The position numbers and the translations under genes were made by a program. Shown here piece after piece: positions 49,817 through 58,742 of a stretch of 64,000 nucleotides of DNA. Source of the DNA: Limnohabitans sp. MMS-10A-178 (GTDB taxonomy: Bacteria; Pseudomonadota; Gammaproteobacteria; Burkholderiales; Burkholderiaceae_C); assembly GCF_003063375.1 (NCBI RefSeq), contig NZ_NERY01000001.1, forward strand, positions 1,364,001 to 1,428,000, given 5' to 3'. The notes below the pieces were generated by a model, which was not told the origin of the DNA, did no database searches, and worked only from the letters and a program-made list of their open reading frames with translations. The first letter of the stretch is position 1. Each line of letters opens with the position of its first letter.

Positions 49817-50815
49817 ATGACAACACCACTCACCACCCGCGCAGCTTGGTATGAAAAAAATGGTGAAGCCCGTGATGTCATGGTGTTGGGCTCGCTGCCA
49901 TTAAAGGCGCCAGGCGCAGGAGAGGTGTATGTTCGATTGGCCACTTCGGGTGTCAATCCATCCGATGTGAAATCGCGACGCGCAAGACCCCTAAGCGACC
50001 CTTGGGTGGTGCCACACAGCGATGGCGCTGGCGTTATTGAAGCGGTGGGTGAGGGCGTGTCAAAACAGCGAGTGGGCGAGCGCGTTTGGATTTGGAATGC
50101 ACAATGGCAACGGCCCCATGGCACGGCCTCTGAAGCCATTGTGGTGCCTGAAGTACAAGCCGTGAAATTGCCAGACAACACCGATTTTGCAGCCGGTGCT
50201 TGCATGGGCATTCCAGGCCTGACTGCTGTGCAAGCTGTGCATTTGGCTGGTGACGAAAATTTGCGTGGTAAAAAAGTTTTGGTCACCGGTGCATCGTCTG
50301 CAGTGGGCCATTACATCACCCAACTGGTCACGCAATATGGTGGTCATGTCATTGGCACCGTGGGCTCTGAAGATAAAGCGGTGCATGCCAAAGCAGCTGG
50401 TGCTGTCGAAACTATTTTTTACAAAACAGAGCCAGTGGTGGAGCGCTTGAAAGCTTTTAGCCAAGGCCGAGGTGTCGATGTCATCATTGACATGGACTTT
50501 GCAACAGCATCGCAGTGGGTGACCACGGGTGGCTTGGCGCCACACGGCTTATTGGTAGGCTATGGCTCCAATGTGGTGGGCGATATTCCATTGACCTTCC
50601 GCCCCTTGCTGTTCAATTCAATTGGATTTAAATTTTTCTTGGTCTACGACTTGTTGCCGGCTGACAGAACTTGGTGTGTCAATCGTCTGAATGCATTGAT
50701 GGCAAGCGGTCAGCTTCAGCACACCATTGGCGCACGCTTCTCGCTGGATGAAATTGTGAAAGCGCACGAAGCAGTGGAAGCAGGTCAACTAGGCAATGTG
50801 GTGATTGATCTCTGA
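49817..50815 (+). CDS. NADPH:quinone reductase, zinc-free MDR family
   Basis: A 332-residue medium-chain reductase of the quinone oxidoreductase branch. GroES-like N-terminal domain to about residue 120, then a Rossmann fold with GKKVLVTGASSAVGHYITQL and GTVGSEDKAVHAKAAGA. No catalytic zinc cysteines are present. ATG at 49817 follows an AAGGAT and is the natural start after the thiolase stop; the frame upstream runs into the thiolase. It may reduce quinones or 2-enoyl compounds. It forms a run with thiolase and MaoC genes, which suggests acyl-CoA metabolism. Confidence 0.88.
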   Translation: MTTPLTTRAAWYEKNGEARDVMVLGSLPLKAPGAGEVYVRLATSGVNPSDVKSRRARPLSDPWVVPHSDGAGVIEAVGEGVSKQRVGERVWIWNAQWQRPHGTASEAIVVPEVQAVKLPDNTDFAAGACMGIPGLTAVQAVHLAGDENLRGKKVLVTGASSAVGHYITQLVTQYGGHVIGTVGSEDKAVHAKAAGAVETIFYKTEPVVERLKAFSQGRGVDVIIDMDFATASQWVTTGGLAPHGLLVGYGSNVVGDIPLTFRPLLFNSIGFKFFLVYDLLPADRTWCVNRLNALMASGQLQHTIGARFSLDEIVKAHEAVEAGQLGNVVIDL

Positions 50816-50840
50816 GAAAAAGCTGGTTAGAGTGCGGGGT

Positions 50841-51296
50841 ATGAAAACATTTCAAACCCTTCAAGAACTTGCAGCATGCATCGGTCAAACCGTGGCCGTG
50901 TCACCTTGGACCGAAATCACCCAAGAACAGGTCAATATGTTTGCCGAGGCCACAGGCGATCATCAGTGGATTCACATCGATGTTGAGAAAGCCAAGGCCG
51001 GCCCATTTGGCGCGCCCATTGCGCATGGCTTTCTTACCTTGTCGCTCATTCCCAAGTTGTCTCAAAGCGCCATCAAAATTGAAAATGTGCGCATGGGCGT
51101 GAACTATGGCTTGAACAAAGTTCGGTTCACTTCACCTGTGCCAGTGGGCAGCAAATTGCGGGGCCACATGAAACTGCTCAATGCGGTGCCCATTGATGGC
51201 AACGGCATGCAGTTCACTTGGGAAATGAGCATTGAGCGTGAAGGCTCTGAAAAACCCGCTTGCATTGCGGAGTCCTTGGCGCGCTATTACGTCTGA
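50841..51296 (+). CDS. MaoC-like (R)-hydratase
   Basis: A 151-residue hotdog-fold protein. The hydratase-2 motif is AEATGDHQWIHIDVEKAKAGPFGAPIAHGFLTLSLIP, with the catalytic Asp/His pair (GDHQWIH). Members hydrate trans-2-enoyl-CoA to (R)-3-hydroxyacyl-CoA, feeding PHA synthesis or beta-oxidation. The ATG at 50841 (MKTFQTLQELAACIGQ) is preferred; the longer frame starts inside the reductase gene. It lies 25 bases after the quinone reductase. A 28-bp imperfect tandem repeat begins at its stop codon. Confidence 0.88.
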   Translation: MKTFQTLQELAACIGQTVAVSPWTEITQEQVNMFAEATGDHQWIHIDVEKAKAGPFGAPIAHGFLTLSLIPKLSQSAIKIENVRMGVNYGLNKVRFTSPVPVGSKLRGHMKLLNAVPIDGNGMQFTWEMSIEREGSEKPACIAESLARYYV

Positions 51297-51349
51297 GCCT
51301 TGTCGTTTAAGTTTTAACGTTTGAGCCTTGACGTTTAAGGTTTAGCAAA
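51294..51349. repeat. Imperfect 28-bp tandem repeat at convergent gene ends
   Basis: Two units starting TGAGCCTTG at 51294 and 51322; about 23 of 28 positions match. Unit 1 includes the MaoC stop, and unit 2 reaches into the last codons of trmL (stop at 51335-51337). It looks like a local duplication. Confidence 0.65.
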
Positions 51350-51802
51350 GCCATTTTGGCGCCAAGCTTCATACACCGTGACAGCCACACTGTTGGACAA
51401 GTTCAAACTGCGCTGACCCTCAAGCATTGGCAGTTTCAAACGGTTGGCCGGTGTAAAACTTTCGCGCAATTCGGGCGCAAGGCCTCGAGTCTCGGCGCCA
51501 AAAACCAGCCAGTCGCCTTTTTGAAAAGACGTGTCATGCACAAAGCGTGTGCCCTTTGTGGTGAGGGCAAACAAACGGGCAGGGTCGGGTTGTTCGGAGG
51601 CTAAAAACTCTGACCAGTTGGCATGCCTTTTGACCATGGCGTACTCATGGTAGTCAAGACCCGCTCGGCGCATGTGCTTGTCTTCCATAGAAAAGCCAAG
51701 CGGTTCAATGAGGTGCAAAGCGCAACCCGTGTTGGCCGCCAAGCGAATCACGTTGCCCGTGTTGGGCGGAATTTCAGGTTCAACCAAAACAATTTGAAAC
51801 AT
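51335..51802 (-). CDS. trmL: tRNA (cytidine/uridine-34-2'-O)-methyltransferase TrmL
   Basis: A 155-residue SPOUT methyltransferase that methylates the wobble ribose of leucine tRNAs. The knot region is SLNLSNSVAVTVYEAWRQ, and FQIVLVEPEIPPNTGNVIRLAANTGCALHLIEPLGFSMEDKHMRRAGLDY is the family's conserved start. The length matches E. coli TrmL (157). It is convergent with the MaoC gene and downstream of comF on the same strand by 29 bases. Confidence 0.93.
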   Translation of the reverse strand: MFQIVLVEPEIPPNTGNVIRLAANTGCALHLIEPLGFSMEDKHMRRAGLDYHEYAMVKRHANWSEFLASEQPDPARLFALTTKGTRFVHDTSFQKGDWLVFGAETRGLAPELRESFTPANRLKLPMLEGQRSLNLSNSVAVTVYEAWRQNGFAKP

Positions 51803-51831
51803 GGCGCTATTGTCCTTGTTTTAAAGCTGCC

Positions 51832-52494
51832 TTAAGCCGGTGTTCTGGCAAACACCAATGCGCACACATGCGCTGCGCCTGCTTGCTTTAAAACCCGCGC
51901 TGCGGCTTCAAGGGTGGCGCCACTGGTCATGACATCGTCAATGAGCATCACTCGCTGGCCTCGCAGCTTGGCGGCCATCAAAGGCGCTACTGCAAAAGCA
52001 CCGTTCAAGTTGGTGAGTCTTTCGGGCCGGGGGAGGGTGCTTTGCGCGGGGGTGTGCCGCATTCTCATCAAGCTGTGTGGGTGCGTTTTTTGTAAAGATA
52101 ACTTTTGTGACAGCAGCAAGGATTGGTTGTAGCCTCTTTCGGCCAAACGCTTGAACGAAAGTGGAATTGGAATCAGTGCGTCTGCTAGTTCGATGGCATC
52201 GGCAGCAAAGGGCGCGTTTTGCATGAGCAAGGCAAAATGACTTGCCCAACTGGCTTGGTCCTGAAACTTAAATTCTGCAATGAGCGAGGTCCAAGGCCAA
52301 ACATAAGCCATGGCTGTCCAGCAGGCATTGAGTGCGCTGGGTGTTTGAAGACAGGCTGAGCAAATTTTGAGGCTTGATTCAGAAGCGCAGCGCTGGCATC
52401 TGGGTACAGGTTGACCAAAAGCCCCTACACAGGCACTGCAAATGGCATGTGAGGGCCAAGCTTTGCAAATGGCGCATTGGCTAGGAAGGTGCAT
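51832..52494 (-). CDS. comF: ComF-family phosphoribosyltransferase-like protein
   Basis: A 220-residue protein. The N-terminal zinc-ribbon region holds four CxxC-type pairs (CAIC, CSAC, CQRC, CSAC) and the C-terminal part has the PRPP-binding motif RVMLIDDVMTSGATLEAAARVLK. The ERGYNQSLLLSQ segment is typical. ComF proteins are needed for DNA uptake in naturally competent bacteria and are also called GntX in Gammaproteobacteria. Divergent from the methyltransferase gene; their 5' regions overlap. Confidence 0.9.
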   Translation of the reverse strand: MHLPSQCAICKAWPSHAICSACVGAFGQPVPRCQRCASESSLKICSACLQTPSALNACWTAMAYVWPWTSLIAEFKFQDQASWASHFALLMQNAPFAADAIELADALIPIPLSFKRLAERGYNQSLLLSQKLSLQKTHPHSLMRMRHTPAQSTLPRPERLTNLNGAFAVAPLMAAKLRGQRVMLIDDVMTSGATLEAAARVLKQAGAAHVCALVFARTPA

Positions 52495-52561
52495 TGCAAA
52501 TCAATATACTTCGCTCACGCCATTCAAACCATTCATGGCATTACAAAACGCTTTCAATCCC

Positions 52562-53497
52562 ATGCCTCACGAACGTCCTCCAAGCCTAGACCCCATTGCT
52601 GCTCGCAGATGGGCCACCCTGGCCTTGGGTTCAAAGCCCTTCAAGCCAAGCCGCATCGAATCGCCTTGGCTGCACGAAGAAGTGGCGCGCCGCATGGAGG
52701 AAAGATTGGCCTTCATTCGATTGCAACCCAAGTCTTGGGTGTGCTGGAACCCTGTGCGAGCAGGGCTGAATATTTTGGCTTTGTTGCGCAAGCGTTACCC
52801 GAAAGCCATTGGGCATTTGTATGCCGATCGAGCAGCGGAGGTCGAATGGGTGCAATCTACTTTTCGCGCACCTTGGTGGAAACCAAAACGTTGGTTTCAA
52901 ACACAGCTCAAGTCTGAGCTCTTGAAGTCTCACAGCGTCGATCTGGTTTGGGCCAACATGTTGCTGCATCAAGCGGCAGACCCTGAAACTCTCTTGGCCG
53001 AATGGCACCGTGTGTTGGCCGTGGATGGTTTTGTGATGTTTTCTTGTTTGGGCCCTGACACACTGCAAGAATTGAGAGCGGTTTATGCCGAGATGGGCTG
53101 GCCCATGCCTAGCCATGAATTTACCGACATGCATGATTGGGGCGACATGTTGGTGCATGCTGGTTTTGCAGAGCCGGTGATGGACATGGAAAAAATCACC
53201 TTGACCTACGTCAACTCCGAGAAATTACTCAGTGACCTTAGGGTTATTGGGCGTAATTTTCATGTCAGCAGATTTCAAGGAATGAGGGGTCGAAATTGGT
53301 TGAAACAATTTCACACGGCACTCCTTCGTTTGGCCCAAAAAGACTCGGAAGGCCGACTGGCTCTCACTTTCGAGGTGGTTTATGGTCACGCTTTAAAGCC
53401 TCAGGCGCGTGTGAAAGTTGCGCCGCAAAGCCACATCGGTTTAGAGGATATGCGCCAAATGCTTATAAATCCGCAAAAGAAATCAAATCAACTTTGA
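52562..53497 (+). CDS. BioC-like methyltransferase with degenerate SAM motif
   Basis: A 311-residue protein resembling the BioC-like methyltransferases found next to comF in Burkholderiales. The C-terminal half fits: SVDLVWANMLLHQAADPETLLAEWHRVLAVDGFVMFSCLGPDTLQELR. The SAM-binding glycine motif expected near residue 65 reads SWVCWNPVRAGLNI instead of a VLDxGxGxG type, so SAM binding must be atypical or absent. Several ATGs are possible (52535, 52562); MPHERPPSLDPIAARRW at 52562 looks most like family starts. Possible role in biotin precursor synthesis is only inferred from the resemblance. Confidence 0.7.
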   Translation: MPHERPPSLDPIAARRWATLALGSKPFKPSRIESPWLHEEVARRMEERLAFIRLQPKSWVCWNPVRAGLNILALLRKRYPKAIGHLYADRAAEVEWVQSTFRAPWWKPKRWFQTQLKSELLKSHSVDLVWANMLLHQAADPETLLAEWHRVLAVDGFVMFSCLGPDTLQELRAVYAEMGWPMPSHEFTDMHDWGDMLVHAGFAEPVMDMEKITLTYVNSEKLLSDLRVIGRNFHVSRFQGMRGRNWLKQFHTALLRLAQKDSEGRLALTFEVVYGHALKPQARVKVAPQSHIGLEDMRQMLINPQKKSNQL

Positions 53498-53652
53498 TAA
53501 AGCGCAAAGTCGGCCTTCAACTCGGTTAAAATTTCGCCCGTTGAGCTTGTACATCAACAGTCCTTTTTGGGCTGTGGTTTAAGTCTCTCGCGTGATTCCT
53601 TTTGTAATAACTGTAGTGGTTTCATTTTGAAACTTGGAAGTTAGTGAAAACT

Positions 53653-54825
53653 ATGAAGAGCATTTCCAAAACATTGGTGTCTTTGCTGGGCAAAGCTGGC
53701 ATTTGGGCTGGCGCTTGGGTGGCAACTGCCGCTTACGCTGTCAAAGACTTGCCTGGCGGCCCCGCAGTCAATCAGTTGGATTTCCATCCTGCTGTAACCA
53801 AAATTGCTGAAGAGCAACACTCTCTTCATGTGTTCATGATGATTTTGTGCACCGTCATTTTTGTGGCTGTGTTCGCTGTCATGTTCTACTCCATTTGGAA
53901 GCACCGCAAATCGGTAGGCCACAAGCCCGCCACATTCCATGAGTCCATGACAGTTGAAGTCATTTGGACCATCGTGCCCTTCATCATTGTGATCTTGATG
54001 GCTTTGCCCGCTACCAAAGTGCTGGTGGCCCAAAAAGACACCACCAACGCCGACCTCACCATCAAAGCCACGGGCTATCAGTGGAAGTGGGGCTACGACT
54101 ACATCAAGGGCGAAGGTGAAGGCATTGGTTTCATCTCTACCCTGGACAACGCTCAGCGCGAAATGTCCAACACAGGCAAGCCTTCAGGCGATGACTATTT
54201 GCTCAAGGTAGACAACCCCATGGTGGTGCCTGTCGGCAAAAAAATCCGCATCATCACCACCGCCAATGACGTGATTCACGCCTTTGCTGTGCCTGCTTTT
54301 GGTATCAAGCAAGACGCCATTCCAGGCTTCGTGCGCGACACCTGGTTCCGTGCTGAAAAAACCGGCCTCTTCTACGGTCAGTGCCAAGAGTTGTGCGGCA
54401 AAGAACACGCCTACATGCCTATCAATGTGAGGGTGGTGTCCGCTGAAGATTATTCCAAGTGGGTTGAAGATGAGAAGAAAAAAATGGCTGCCAAAGCCGA
54501 TGACCCCACCAAAGTTTGGGCCTTAGAAGATTCAATCAAGCGCGGCGAAAAGGTTTACGCGGCCAATTGCGTGGCTTGCCACCAAGCTGCTGGTAAGGCT
54601 GTAGGCTCAATCAAGGCATTGGACGGTTCTGCTCTGGTCTTGAATGCCGACAAATCGAAGCAAATTGCAGTGTTGCTCAACGGTCAAAACAACCAAGCCA
54701 TGCCTGCATGGAAGCAGTTGTCCGATACCGATATTGCTGCTGTGATCACGTACACCAAAAACAATTGGTCTAACAAAACTGGGCAAGTCGTTCAACCCGC
54801 CGAAGTGCTGGCTGCACGCAAGTAA
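53653..54825 (+). CDS. coxB: Cytochrome c oxidase subunit II with fused cytochrome c
   Basis: A 390-residue subunit II of an aa3/caa3-type oxidase. Signal peptide (to about residue 30), two transmembrane helices (about 58-80 and 100-120), then the CuA domain with His209, Cys244, Cys248, His252 and Met255 in GQCQELCGKEHAYMP. A C-terminal cytochrome c domain has CVACHQ (Cys306-His310). The aromatic patch GYQWKWGYDY is conserved. GTG at 53644 and ATG at 53653 are both possible starts; GGAAG lies 3 and 12 bases before them. It is the first gene of the oxidase cluster. Confidence 0.95.
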   Translation: MKSISKTLVSLLGKAGIWAGAWVATAAYAVKDLPGGPAVNQLDFHPAVTKIAEEQHSLHVFMMILCTVIFVAVFAVMFYSIWKHRKSVGHKPATFHESMTVEVIWTIVPFIIVILMALPATKVLVAQKDTTNADLTIKATGYQWKWGYDYIKGEGEGIGFISTLDNAQREMSNTGKPSGDDYLLKVDNPMVVPVGKKIRIITTANDVIHAFAVPAFGIKQDAIPGFVRDTWFRAEKTGLFYGQCQELCGKEHAYMPINVRVVSAEDYSKWVEDEKKKMAAKADDPTKVWALEDSIKRGEKVYAANCVACHQAAGKAVGSIKALDGSALVLNADKSKQIAVLLNGQNNQAMPAWKQLSDTDIAAVITYTKNNWSNKTGQVVQPAEVLAARK

Positions 54826-54860
54826 TCAGGTACTTTTAAGAGTATTTAAAGGAATCAAAG

Positions 54861-56489
54861 ATGAGCGCTGTTCTCCATCCTCACGATCAAGCCCACGGTC
54901 ATGATGCCCATGACCATCACGGTGCCCCCACGGGCTGGCGCCGTTGGGTGTATGCCACCAACCACAAAGACATCGGTACTTTGTACTTGTTGTTCAGCTT
55001 TGCCATGTTCATGATTGGCGGTATCTTGGCGCTGCTCATTCGCGTCGAGTTGTACCAGCCAGGCTTGCAACTGGTCAATCCTGAGTTGTTCAACCAACTC
55101 ACCACCATGCACGGACTGATCATGGTGTTCGGCGCCATCATGCCGGCCTTTGTGGGCTTTGCCAACTGGATGATCCCGCTGCAAATTGGCGCATCCGACA
55201 TGGCTTTTGCGCGCATGAACAACTTCAGCTTCTGGCTCATGATTCCTGCTGCCATCATGTTGGCAGGTTCTTTCTTCATGCCCGGTGGCGCACCTGCTGC
55301 TGGCTGGACTTTGTACGCACCCCTCACATTGCAAATGGGTCCTTCCATGGACGCCGGTATTTTTGCGTTGCACATCTTGGGTGCCTCATCCATCATGGGC
55401 TCCATCAACATTATTGTGACCATCTTGAACATGCGTGCCCCTGGCATGACGCTCATGAAGATGCCCATGTTTGCTTGGACATGGCTCATTACGGCCTATT
55501 TGTTGATTGCGGTCATGCCTGTGTTGGCCGGCGCCATTACCATGACGCTTACTGACCGTCACTTCGGTACCAGCTTCTTCAACCCCGCTGGCGGCGGCGA
55601 CCCTGTCATGTACCAGCACATCTTCTGGTTCTTCGGTCACCCCGAGGTATACATCATGATTTTGCCGGCCTTCGGCATCATCAGCCAAGTGGTTCCTGCT
55701 TTCTCGCGCAAAAAGTTGTTTGGTTACGCCTCCATGGTTTACGCCACTTCTTCCATTGCCATTTTGTCTTTCATCGTGTGGGCACACCACATGTTTACAA
55801 CCGGCATGCCTGTGACAGGCCAGTTGTTCTTCATGTACGCCACCATGTTGATTGCAGTGCCAACCGCTGTGAAAATTTTCAACTGGATTGCCACCATGTG
55901 GCGCGGCTCCATGACGTTTGAAACTCCCATGTTGTTTGCCATTGGCTTCATCTTTGTGTTCACCATGGGCGGCTTCACAGGTTTGATCTTGGCCATGGCG
56001 CCTATCGACATTCAATTGCAAGACACCTATTACGTGGTGGCTCACTTCCACTATGTGTTGGTGGCGGGTTCTTTGTTTGCCATGTTCTCTGGCGCTTACT
56101 ACTGGCTGCCAAAGTGGACAGGCGTGATGTACAACGAAGGCCGCGGCAAGATTCACTTCTGGTGGTCGCTTATTTCCTTCAACGTCACCTTCTTCCCCAT
56201 GCACTTCTTGGGCTTGGCCGGCATGCCACGTCGTTATGCCGACTACCCCATGCAGTTTGCCGACTTCAATGCGCTGGCCTCAGTGGGTGGTTTCTTGTTC
56301 GGTTTTGCACAGGTTTACTTCTTCTTGTTTGTGGTTCTGCCTTGCATGCGCGGCAAAGGTGAAAAAGCACCTCAAAAGCCATGGGAAGCCTCCGAAGGTT
56401 TGGAGTGGGAAGTTCCATCTCCTGCACCTTTCCACACATTTGAAAACCCACCCAAGTTGGATGCTACGGCAACCCGCGTGATTGGTTAA
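54861..56489 (+). CDS. coxA: Cytochrome c oxidase subunit I
   Basis: A 542-residue catalytic subunit with 12 transmembrane helices. The haem a ligand is in [15 protein letters not shown], the CuB/Tyr segment in [18 protein letters not shown], the two further CuB His in [11 protein letters not shown], and the haem a3/a His pair in [11 protein letters not shown]. The N-terminal [21 protein letters not shown] is typical. It reduces O2 to water and pumps protons. It lies 35 bases after coxB, and the tiny assembly protein follows at 16 bases. Confidence 0.97.
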   Translation: MSAVLHPHDQAHGHDAHDHHGAPTGWRRWVYATNHKDIGTLYLLFSFAMFMIGGILALLIRVELYQPGLQLVNPELFNQLTTMHGLIMVFGAIMPAFVGFANWMIPLQIGASDMAFARMNNFSFWLMIPAAIMLAGSFFMPGGAPAAGWTLYAPLTLQMGPSMDAGIFALHILGASSIMGSINIIVTILNMRAPGMTLMKMPMFAWTWLITAYLLIAVMPVLAGAITMTLTDRHFGTSFFNPAGGGDPVMYQHIFWFFGHPEVYIMILPAFGIISQVVPAFSRKKLFGYASMVYATSSIAILSFIVWAHHMFTTGMPVTGQLFFMYATMLIAVPTAVKIFNWIATMWRGSMTFETPMLFAIGFIFVFTMGGFTGLILAMAPIDIQLQDTYYVVAHFHYVLVAGSLFAMFSGAYYWLPKWTGVMYNEGRGKIHFWWSLISFNVTFFPMHFLGLAGMPRRYADYPMQFADFNALASVGGFLFGFAQVYFFLFVVLPCMRGKGEKAPQKPWEASEGLEWEVPSPAPFHTFENPPKLDATATRVIG

Positions 56490-56505
56490 CTTGGAAATAT
56501 TGATC

Positions 56506-56625
56506 ATGGCCGCAACCCCTGAACAAAAGAAAAGCAACACACGCTTGGGCCTCATCTTGGCCTCGGTGGCTTTGGTTTTCTTTTTGGGGTTCTTGGTCAA
56601 GATGCTCATGCTGACTTCCCGTTAA
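56506..56625 (+). CDS. Cytochrome oxidase small assembly protein
   Basis: A 39-residue membrane protein with a charged N-terminus (MAATPEQKKSNTRLG) and one hydrophobic helix, LILASVALVFFLGFLVKMLML. Position between coxA and ctaG is that of the short oxidase assembly proteins of betaproteobacteria, which are regularly missed by gene finders. A GGAAA stands about 10 bases before the ATG. Its exact role (probably helping CtaG or CoxA maturation) is not shown by the sequence. Confidence 0.85.
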   Translation: MAATPEQKKSNTRLGLILASVALVFFLGFLVKMLMLTSR

Positions 56626-56646
56626 GCACCTTCTCCAAGCAAACAT

Positions 56647-57273
56647 ATGAGCCTGTACCGCGAAAATATCAAAATGGTGAGTAAGCTGGCCATTGTTGCG
56701 GCCGGCATGTTTGCGTTTGGTTATGCGCTCATTCCCATCTACAAGCACATCTGCGAAATGACAGGCATTAATATTCTGTCTATCTCAGAGCGGCAAGTGC
56801 CCGGCAATGGCATCACCGGAAAAGATGTGAAGCCAGGCAACACCCAAGTCGATTATTCGCGCACCATCACGGTAGAGTTTGATGCCAACTCGCGTGGTCC
56901 CTGGGACTTCAAGCCTGCGCAAAGTTCTGTGCAGGTTCACCCTGGTGAACTCGCCACGGTAATGTACCAATTTCAAAACGTGCAAAACAGGCGCATGGCT
57001 GCACAAGCCATTCCCAGCTATGCACCCAATCAGGCAGCAGCTCACTTCAACAAAATGGAGTGTTTTTGCTTTAACCAATACACCTTGGAGCCTGGTGAAA
57101 AGAAAGAATGGCCGGTGGCCTTTGTGATTGACCCTAAGCTTTCCAAAGACGTCACCACCATCACTTTGTCGTACACATTTTTTGAGGTGGGCGGCAAAAC
57201 GCCCGCAGCACCAGCATCTACACCCGTGGCGCTAGCACCGGCTTCTTTGTTCACACCCAAGGCGGGTTCATGA
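56647..57273 (+). CDS. ctaG: CtaG/Cox11 copper assembly factor
   Basis: A 208-residue inner-membrane protein delivering copper to the CuB site of subunit I. One N-terminal transmembrane helix (about residues 12-31), then a periplasmic immunoglobulin-like domain with the copper motif ECFCFNQ (Cys139, Cys141). Conserved stretches are YKHICEMTGIN and QAAAHFNKMECFCF. It overlaps the DUF2970 start by ATGA. Its stop follows an Ala/Pro-rich tail. Confidence 0.95.
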   Translation: MSLYRENIKMVSKLAIVAAGMFAFGYALIPIYKHICEMTGINILSISERQVPGNGITGKDVKPGNTQVDYSRTITVEFDANSRGPWDFKPAQSSVQVHPGELATVMYQFQNVQNRRMAAQAIPSYAPNQAAAHFNKMECFCFNQYTLEPGEKKEWPVAFVIDPKLSKDVTTITLSYTFFEVGGKTPAAPASTPVALAPASLFTPKAGS

Positions 57274-57479
57274 GCAGCCATCAAGTGCCATTTTTGCGAA
57301 CTGTGCAAGCAGTTTTGTGGTCCTTCATTGGTTTGAGAAAAAACAGCGAAGGCCAAGAAGACATGGCCAAGCTCAACCCCTTCCATGTGTTGGTGGTGGG
57401 ACTGTGTTTGGCATTGATCTTTGTGGTGGGCTTAATCGCCCTCGTCAATTGGGTGGTGGCACAGCCCATCACCTTGTAA
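57270..57479 (+). CDS. DUF2970 membrane protein
   Basis: A 69-residue protein of DUF2970, found mainly in oxidase operons of betaproteobacteria. The N-terminus has RTVQAVLWSFIGLRKN followed by the conserved EDMAKLNPFHVLVVGLCLALIFVVGLIALVNWVV, one transmembrane helix. It overlaps ctaG by ATGA and precedes coxC by 42 bases. Role unknown; an oxidase-assembly or stability role is inferred from context. Confidence 0.85.
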   Translation: MSSHQVPFLRTVQAVLWSFIGLRKNSEGQEDMAKLNPFHVLVVGLCLALIFVVGLIALVNWVVAQPITL

Positions 57480-57521
57480 TTTATTGAGACAGATTTGGTT
57501 TAAGAGAGAGCAGGAGCAAGC

Positions 57522-58403
57522 ATGAGTTCTACATCACACGGCACAACGCCTTACTACTACGTTCCCAATGCATCACGCCATCCGGTCATGGCCGCGTTTG
57601 GCTTGTTCTTGGTGATCTTGGGCGCTGGCCAATGGATCAATGGTGAAGAGTGGGGCAAGTACTCGCTGTTTGCAGGTTTGGCTTGGTGGTTGGTTGTTTT
57701 GTACCAATGGTTCAGTGACGCCATCAGCGAAAGCGAAGGCGGCATGTACAGTCGCAAAATTGATTTGTCGTTCCGTTGGAGCATGACCTGGTTCATCTTC
57801 TCTGAGGTGATGTTCTTTGGTGCCTTCTTCACGGCTTTGTGGTGGGCTCGTTCACATTCCGTGCCTGCTCTGGGTGGCTTGGAAAATGCCCTCTTGTGGC
57901 CCGACTTCAAAGCGGTGTGGCCTTCTGTGGCTGCCGGCGCTACAGCATCTCCCGCTGGCATTGTTGAGCCCTTCCAAACCATGGGACCTTTCTGGTTGCC
58001 CACCATCAACACCGCTTTGTTGTTAACTTCTGGCGTCACCCTGACCATTGCTCACCATGCTTTGCAGCACGGTGACCGCAGCAAAACCATCAAGTTCATG
58101 TGGATGACGGTGTTGTTGGGCATGGTCTTCTTGTTTGTTCAAGGCTACGAATATGCCCATGCATGGGGCGATTTAAACCTGAAGCTCAGCTCAGGTATTT
58201 ATGGCTCTACCTTCTACATGCTCACAGGCTTCCACGGTTTCCACGTGTTTGTGGGCATGCTCATGTTGTTGTTCATTACTTTGCGTTTGCAAAAGGGCCA
58301 TTTCACCAAAGACCGTCATTTCGGCTTTGAAGGTGCGGCTTGGTACTGGCACTTCGTTGACGTGGTTTGGCTTGGTTTGTACATCTTGGTTTACTGGATG
58401 TAA
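57522..58403 (+). CDS. coxC: Cytochrome c oxidase subunit III
   Basis: A 293-residue membrane subunit with seven helices. FSEVMFFGAFFTALWWARSHSVP and FYMLTGFHGFHVFVGMLMLL are signatures, and the C-terminal EGAAWYWHFVDVVWLGLYILVYW is typical of subunit III. It stabilises subunit I and its proton pumping. An intrinsic terminator follows within 40 bases, so the first oxidase transcription unit probably ends here. Confidence 0.96.
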   Translation: MSSTSHGTTPYYYVPNASRHPVMAAFGLFLVILGAGQWINGEEWGKYSLFAGLAWWLVVLYQWFSDAISESEGGMYSRKIDLSFRWSMTWFIFSEVMFFGAFFTALWWARSHSVPALGGLENALLWPDFKAVWPSVAAGATASPAGIVEPFQTMGPFWLPTINTALLLTSGVTLTIAHHALQHGDRSKTIKFMWMTVLLGMVFLFVQGYEYAHAWGDLNLKLSSGIYGSTFYMLTGFHGFHVFVGMLMLLFITLRLQKGHFTKDRHFGFEGAAWYWHFVDVVWLGLYILVYWM

Positions 58404-58420
58404 GCAGGCTTGGCCCAAGA

Positions 58421-58447
58421 AAAAAGCGCCCTTGGGCGCTTTTTTTG
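58421..58447. terminator. Intrinsic bidirectional terminator after coxC
   Basis: AGCGCC-CTTG-GGCGCT (58425-58440) flanked by an A-run on the left and seven T's on the right. It works as a rho-independent terminator for coxC and, read in reverse, for the convergent DUF2909 gene. Confidence 0.92.
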
Positions 58448-58472
58448 TGAATGGCTTTGTGAAGGACTGTTT

Positions 58473-58727
58473 TTAAGCACCAGCCGGAATGCCAGAGGGT
58501 TGGATGTAGCCCAATTGCCAAGCTATCAAGATGCAAATAAAGAGGACAATCGACAAGCCCACGCGAAAAGCCAAGGCCTTGACCATATTGCCTTTGGGTG
58601 GTGGCGCAACAGTTTCACCCTCCGCAGGATCTGATGGGTTTTTTACGCCGCCGCGCATCATGTAAAAAAGGGCGGAGGCCAGGCTGGCCAAAATGCCAAA
58701 GAAGGCTAGTGCAACAATGATTTTCAT
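58473..58727 (-). CDS. DUF2909-like twin-transmembrane protein
   Basis: An 84-residue protein with two hydrophobic helices, residues 3-23 (IIVALAFFGILASLASALFYM) and 51-71 (ALAFRVGLSIVLFICILIAWQ), joined by an acidic loop. This is the DUF2909 (twin transmembrane) family, which usually lies beside surf1 in Burkholderiales. It is transcribed against the oxidase genes and its ATG is 15 bases from the surf1 ATG, so the two share a divergent promoter region. Function unknown. Confidence 0.85.
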   Translation of the reverse strand: MKIIVALAFFGILASLASALFYMMRGGVKNPSDPAEGETVAPPPKGNMVKALAFRVGLSIVLFICILIAWQLGYIQPSGIPAGA

Positions 58728-58742
58728 GAACGGAATTATCGG

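Noticed and set aside
53550..53575. ACAGTCC-TTTTT-GGGCTGT hairpin as terminator before coxB
   Set aside because: The T-run is in the loop, not downstream; no U-tract follows the stem.
55386..56204. 272-codon minus-strand open frame
   Set aside because: Antisense to coxA, extremely His/Gly/Asn-rich as expected for a shadow frame.
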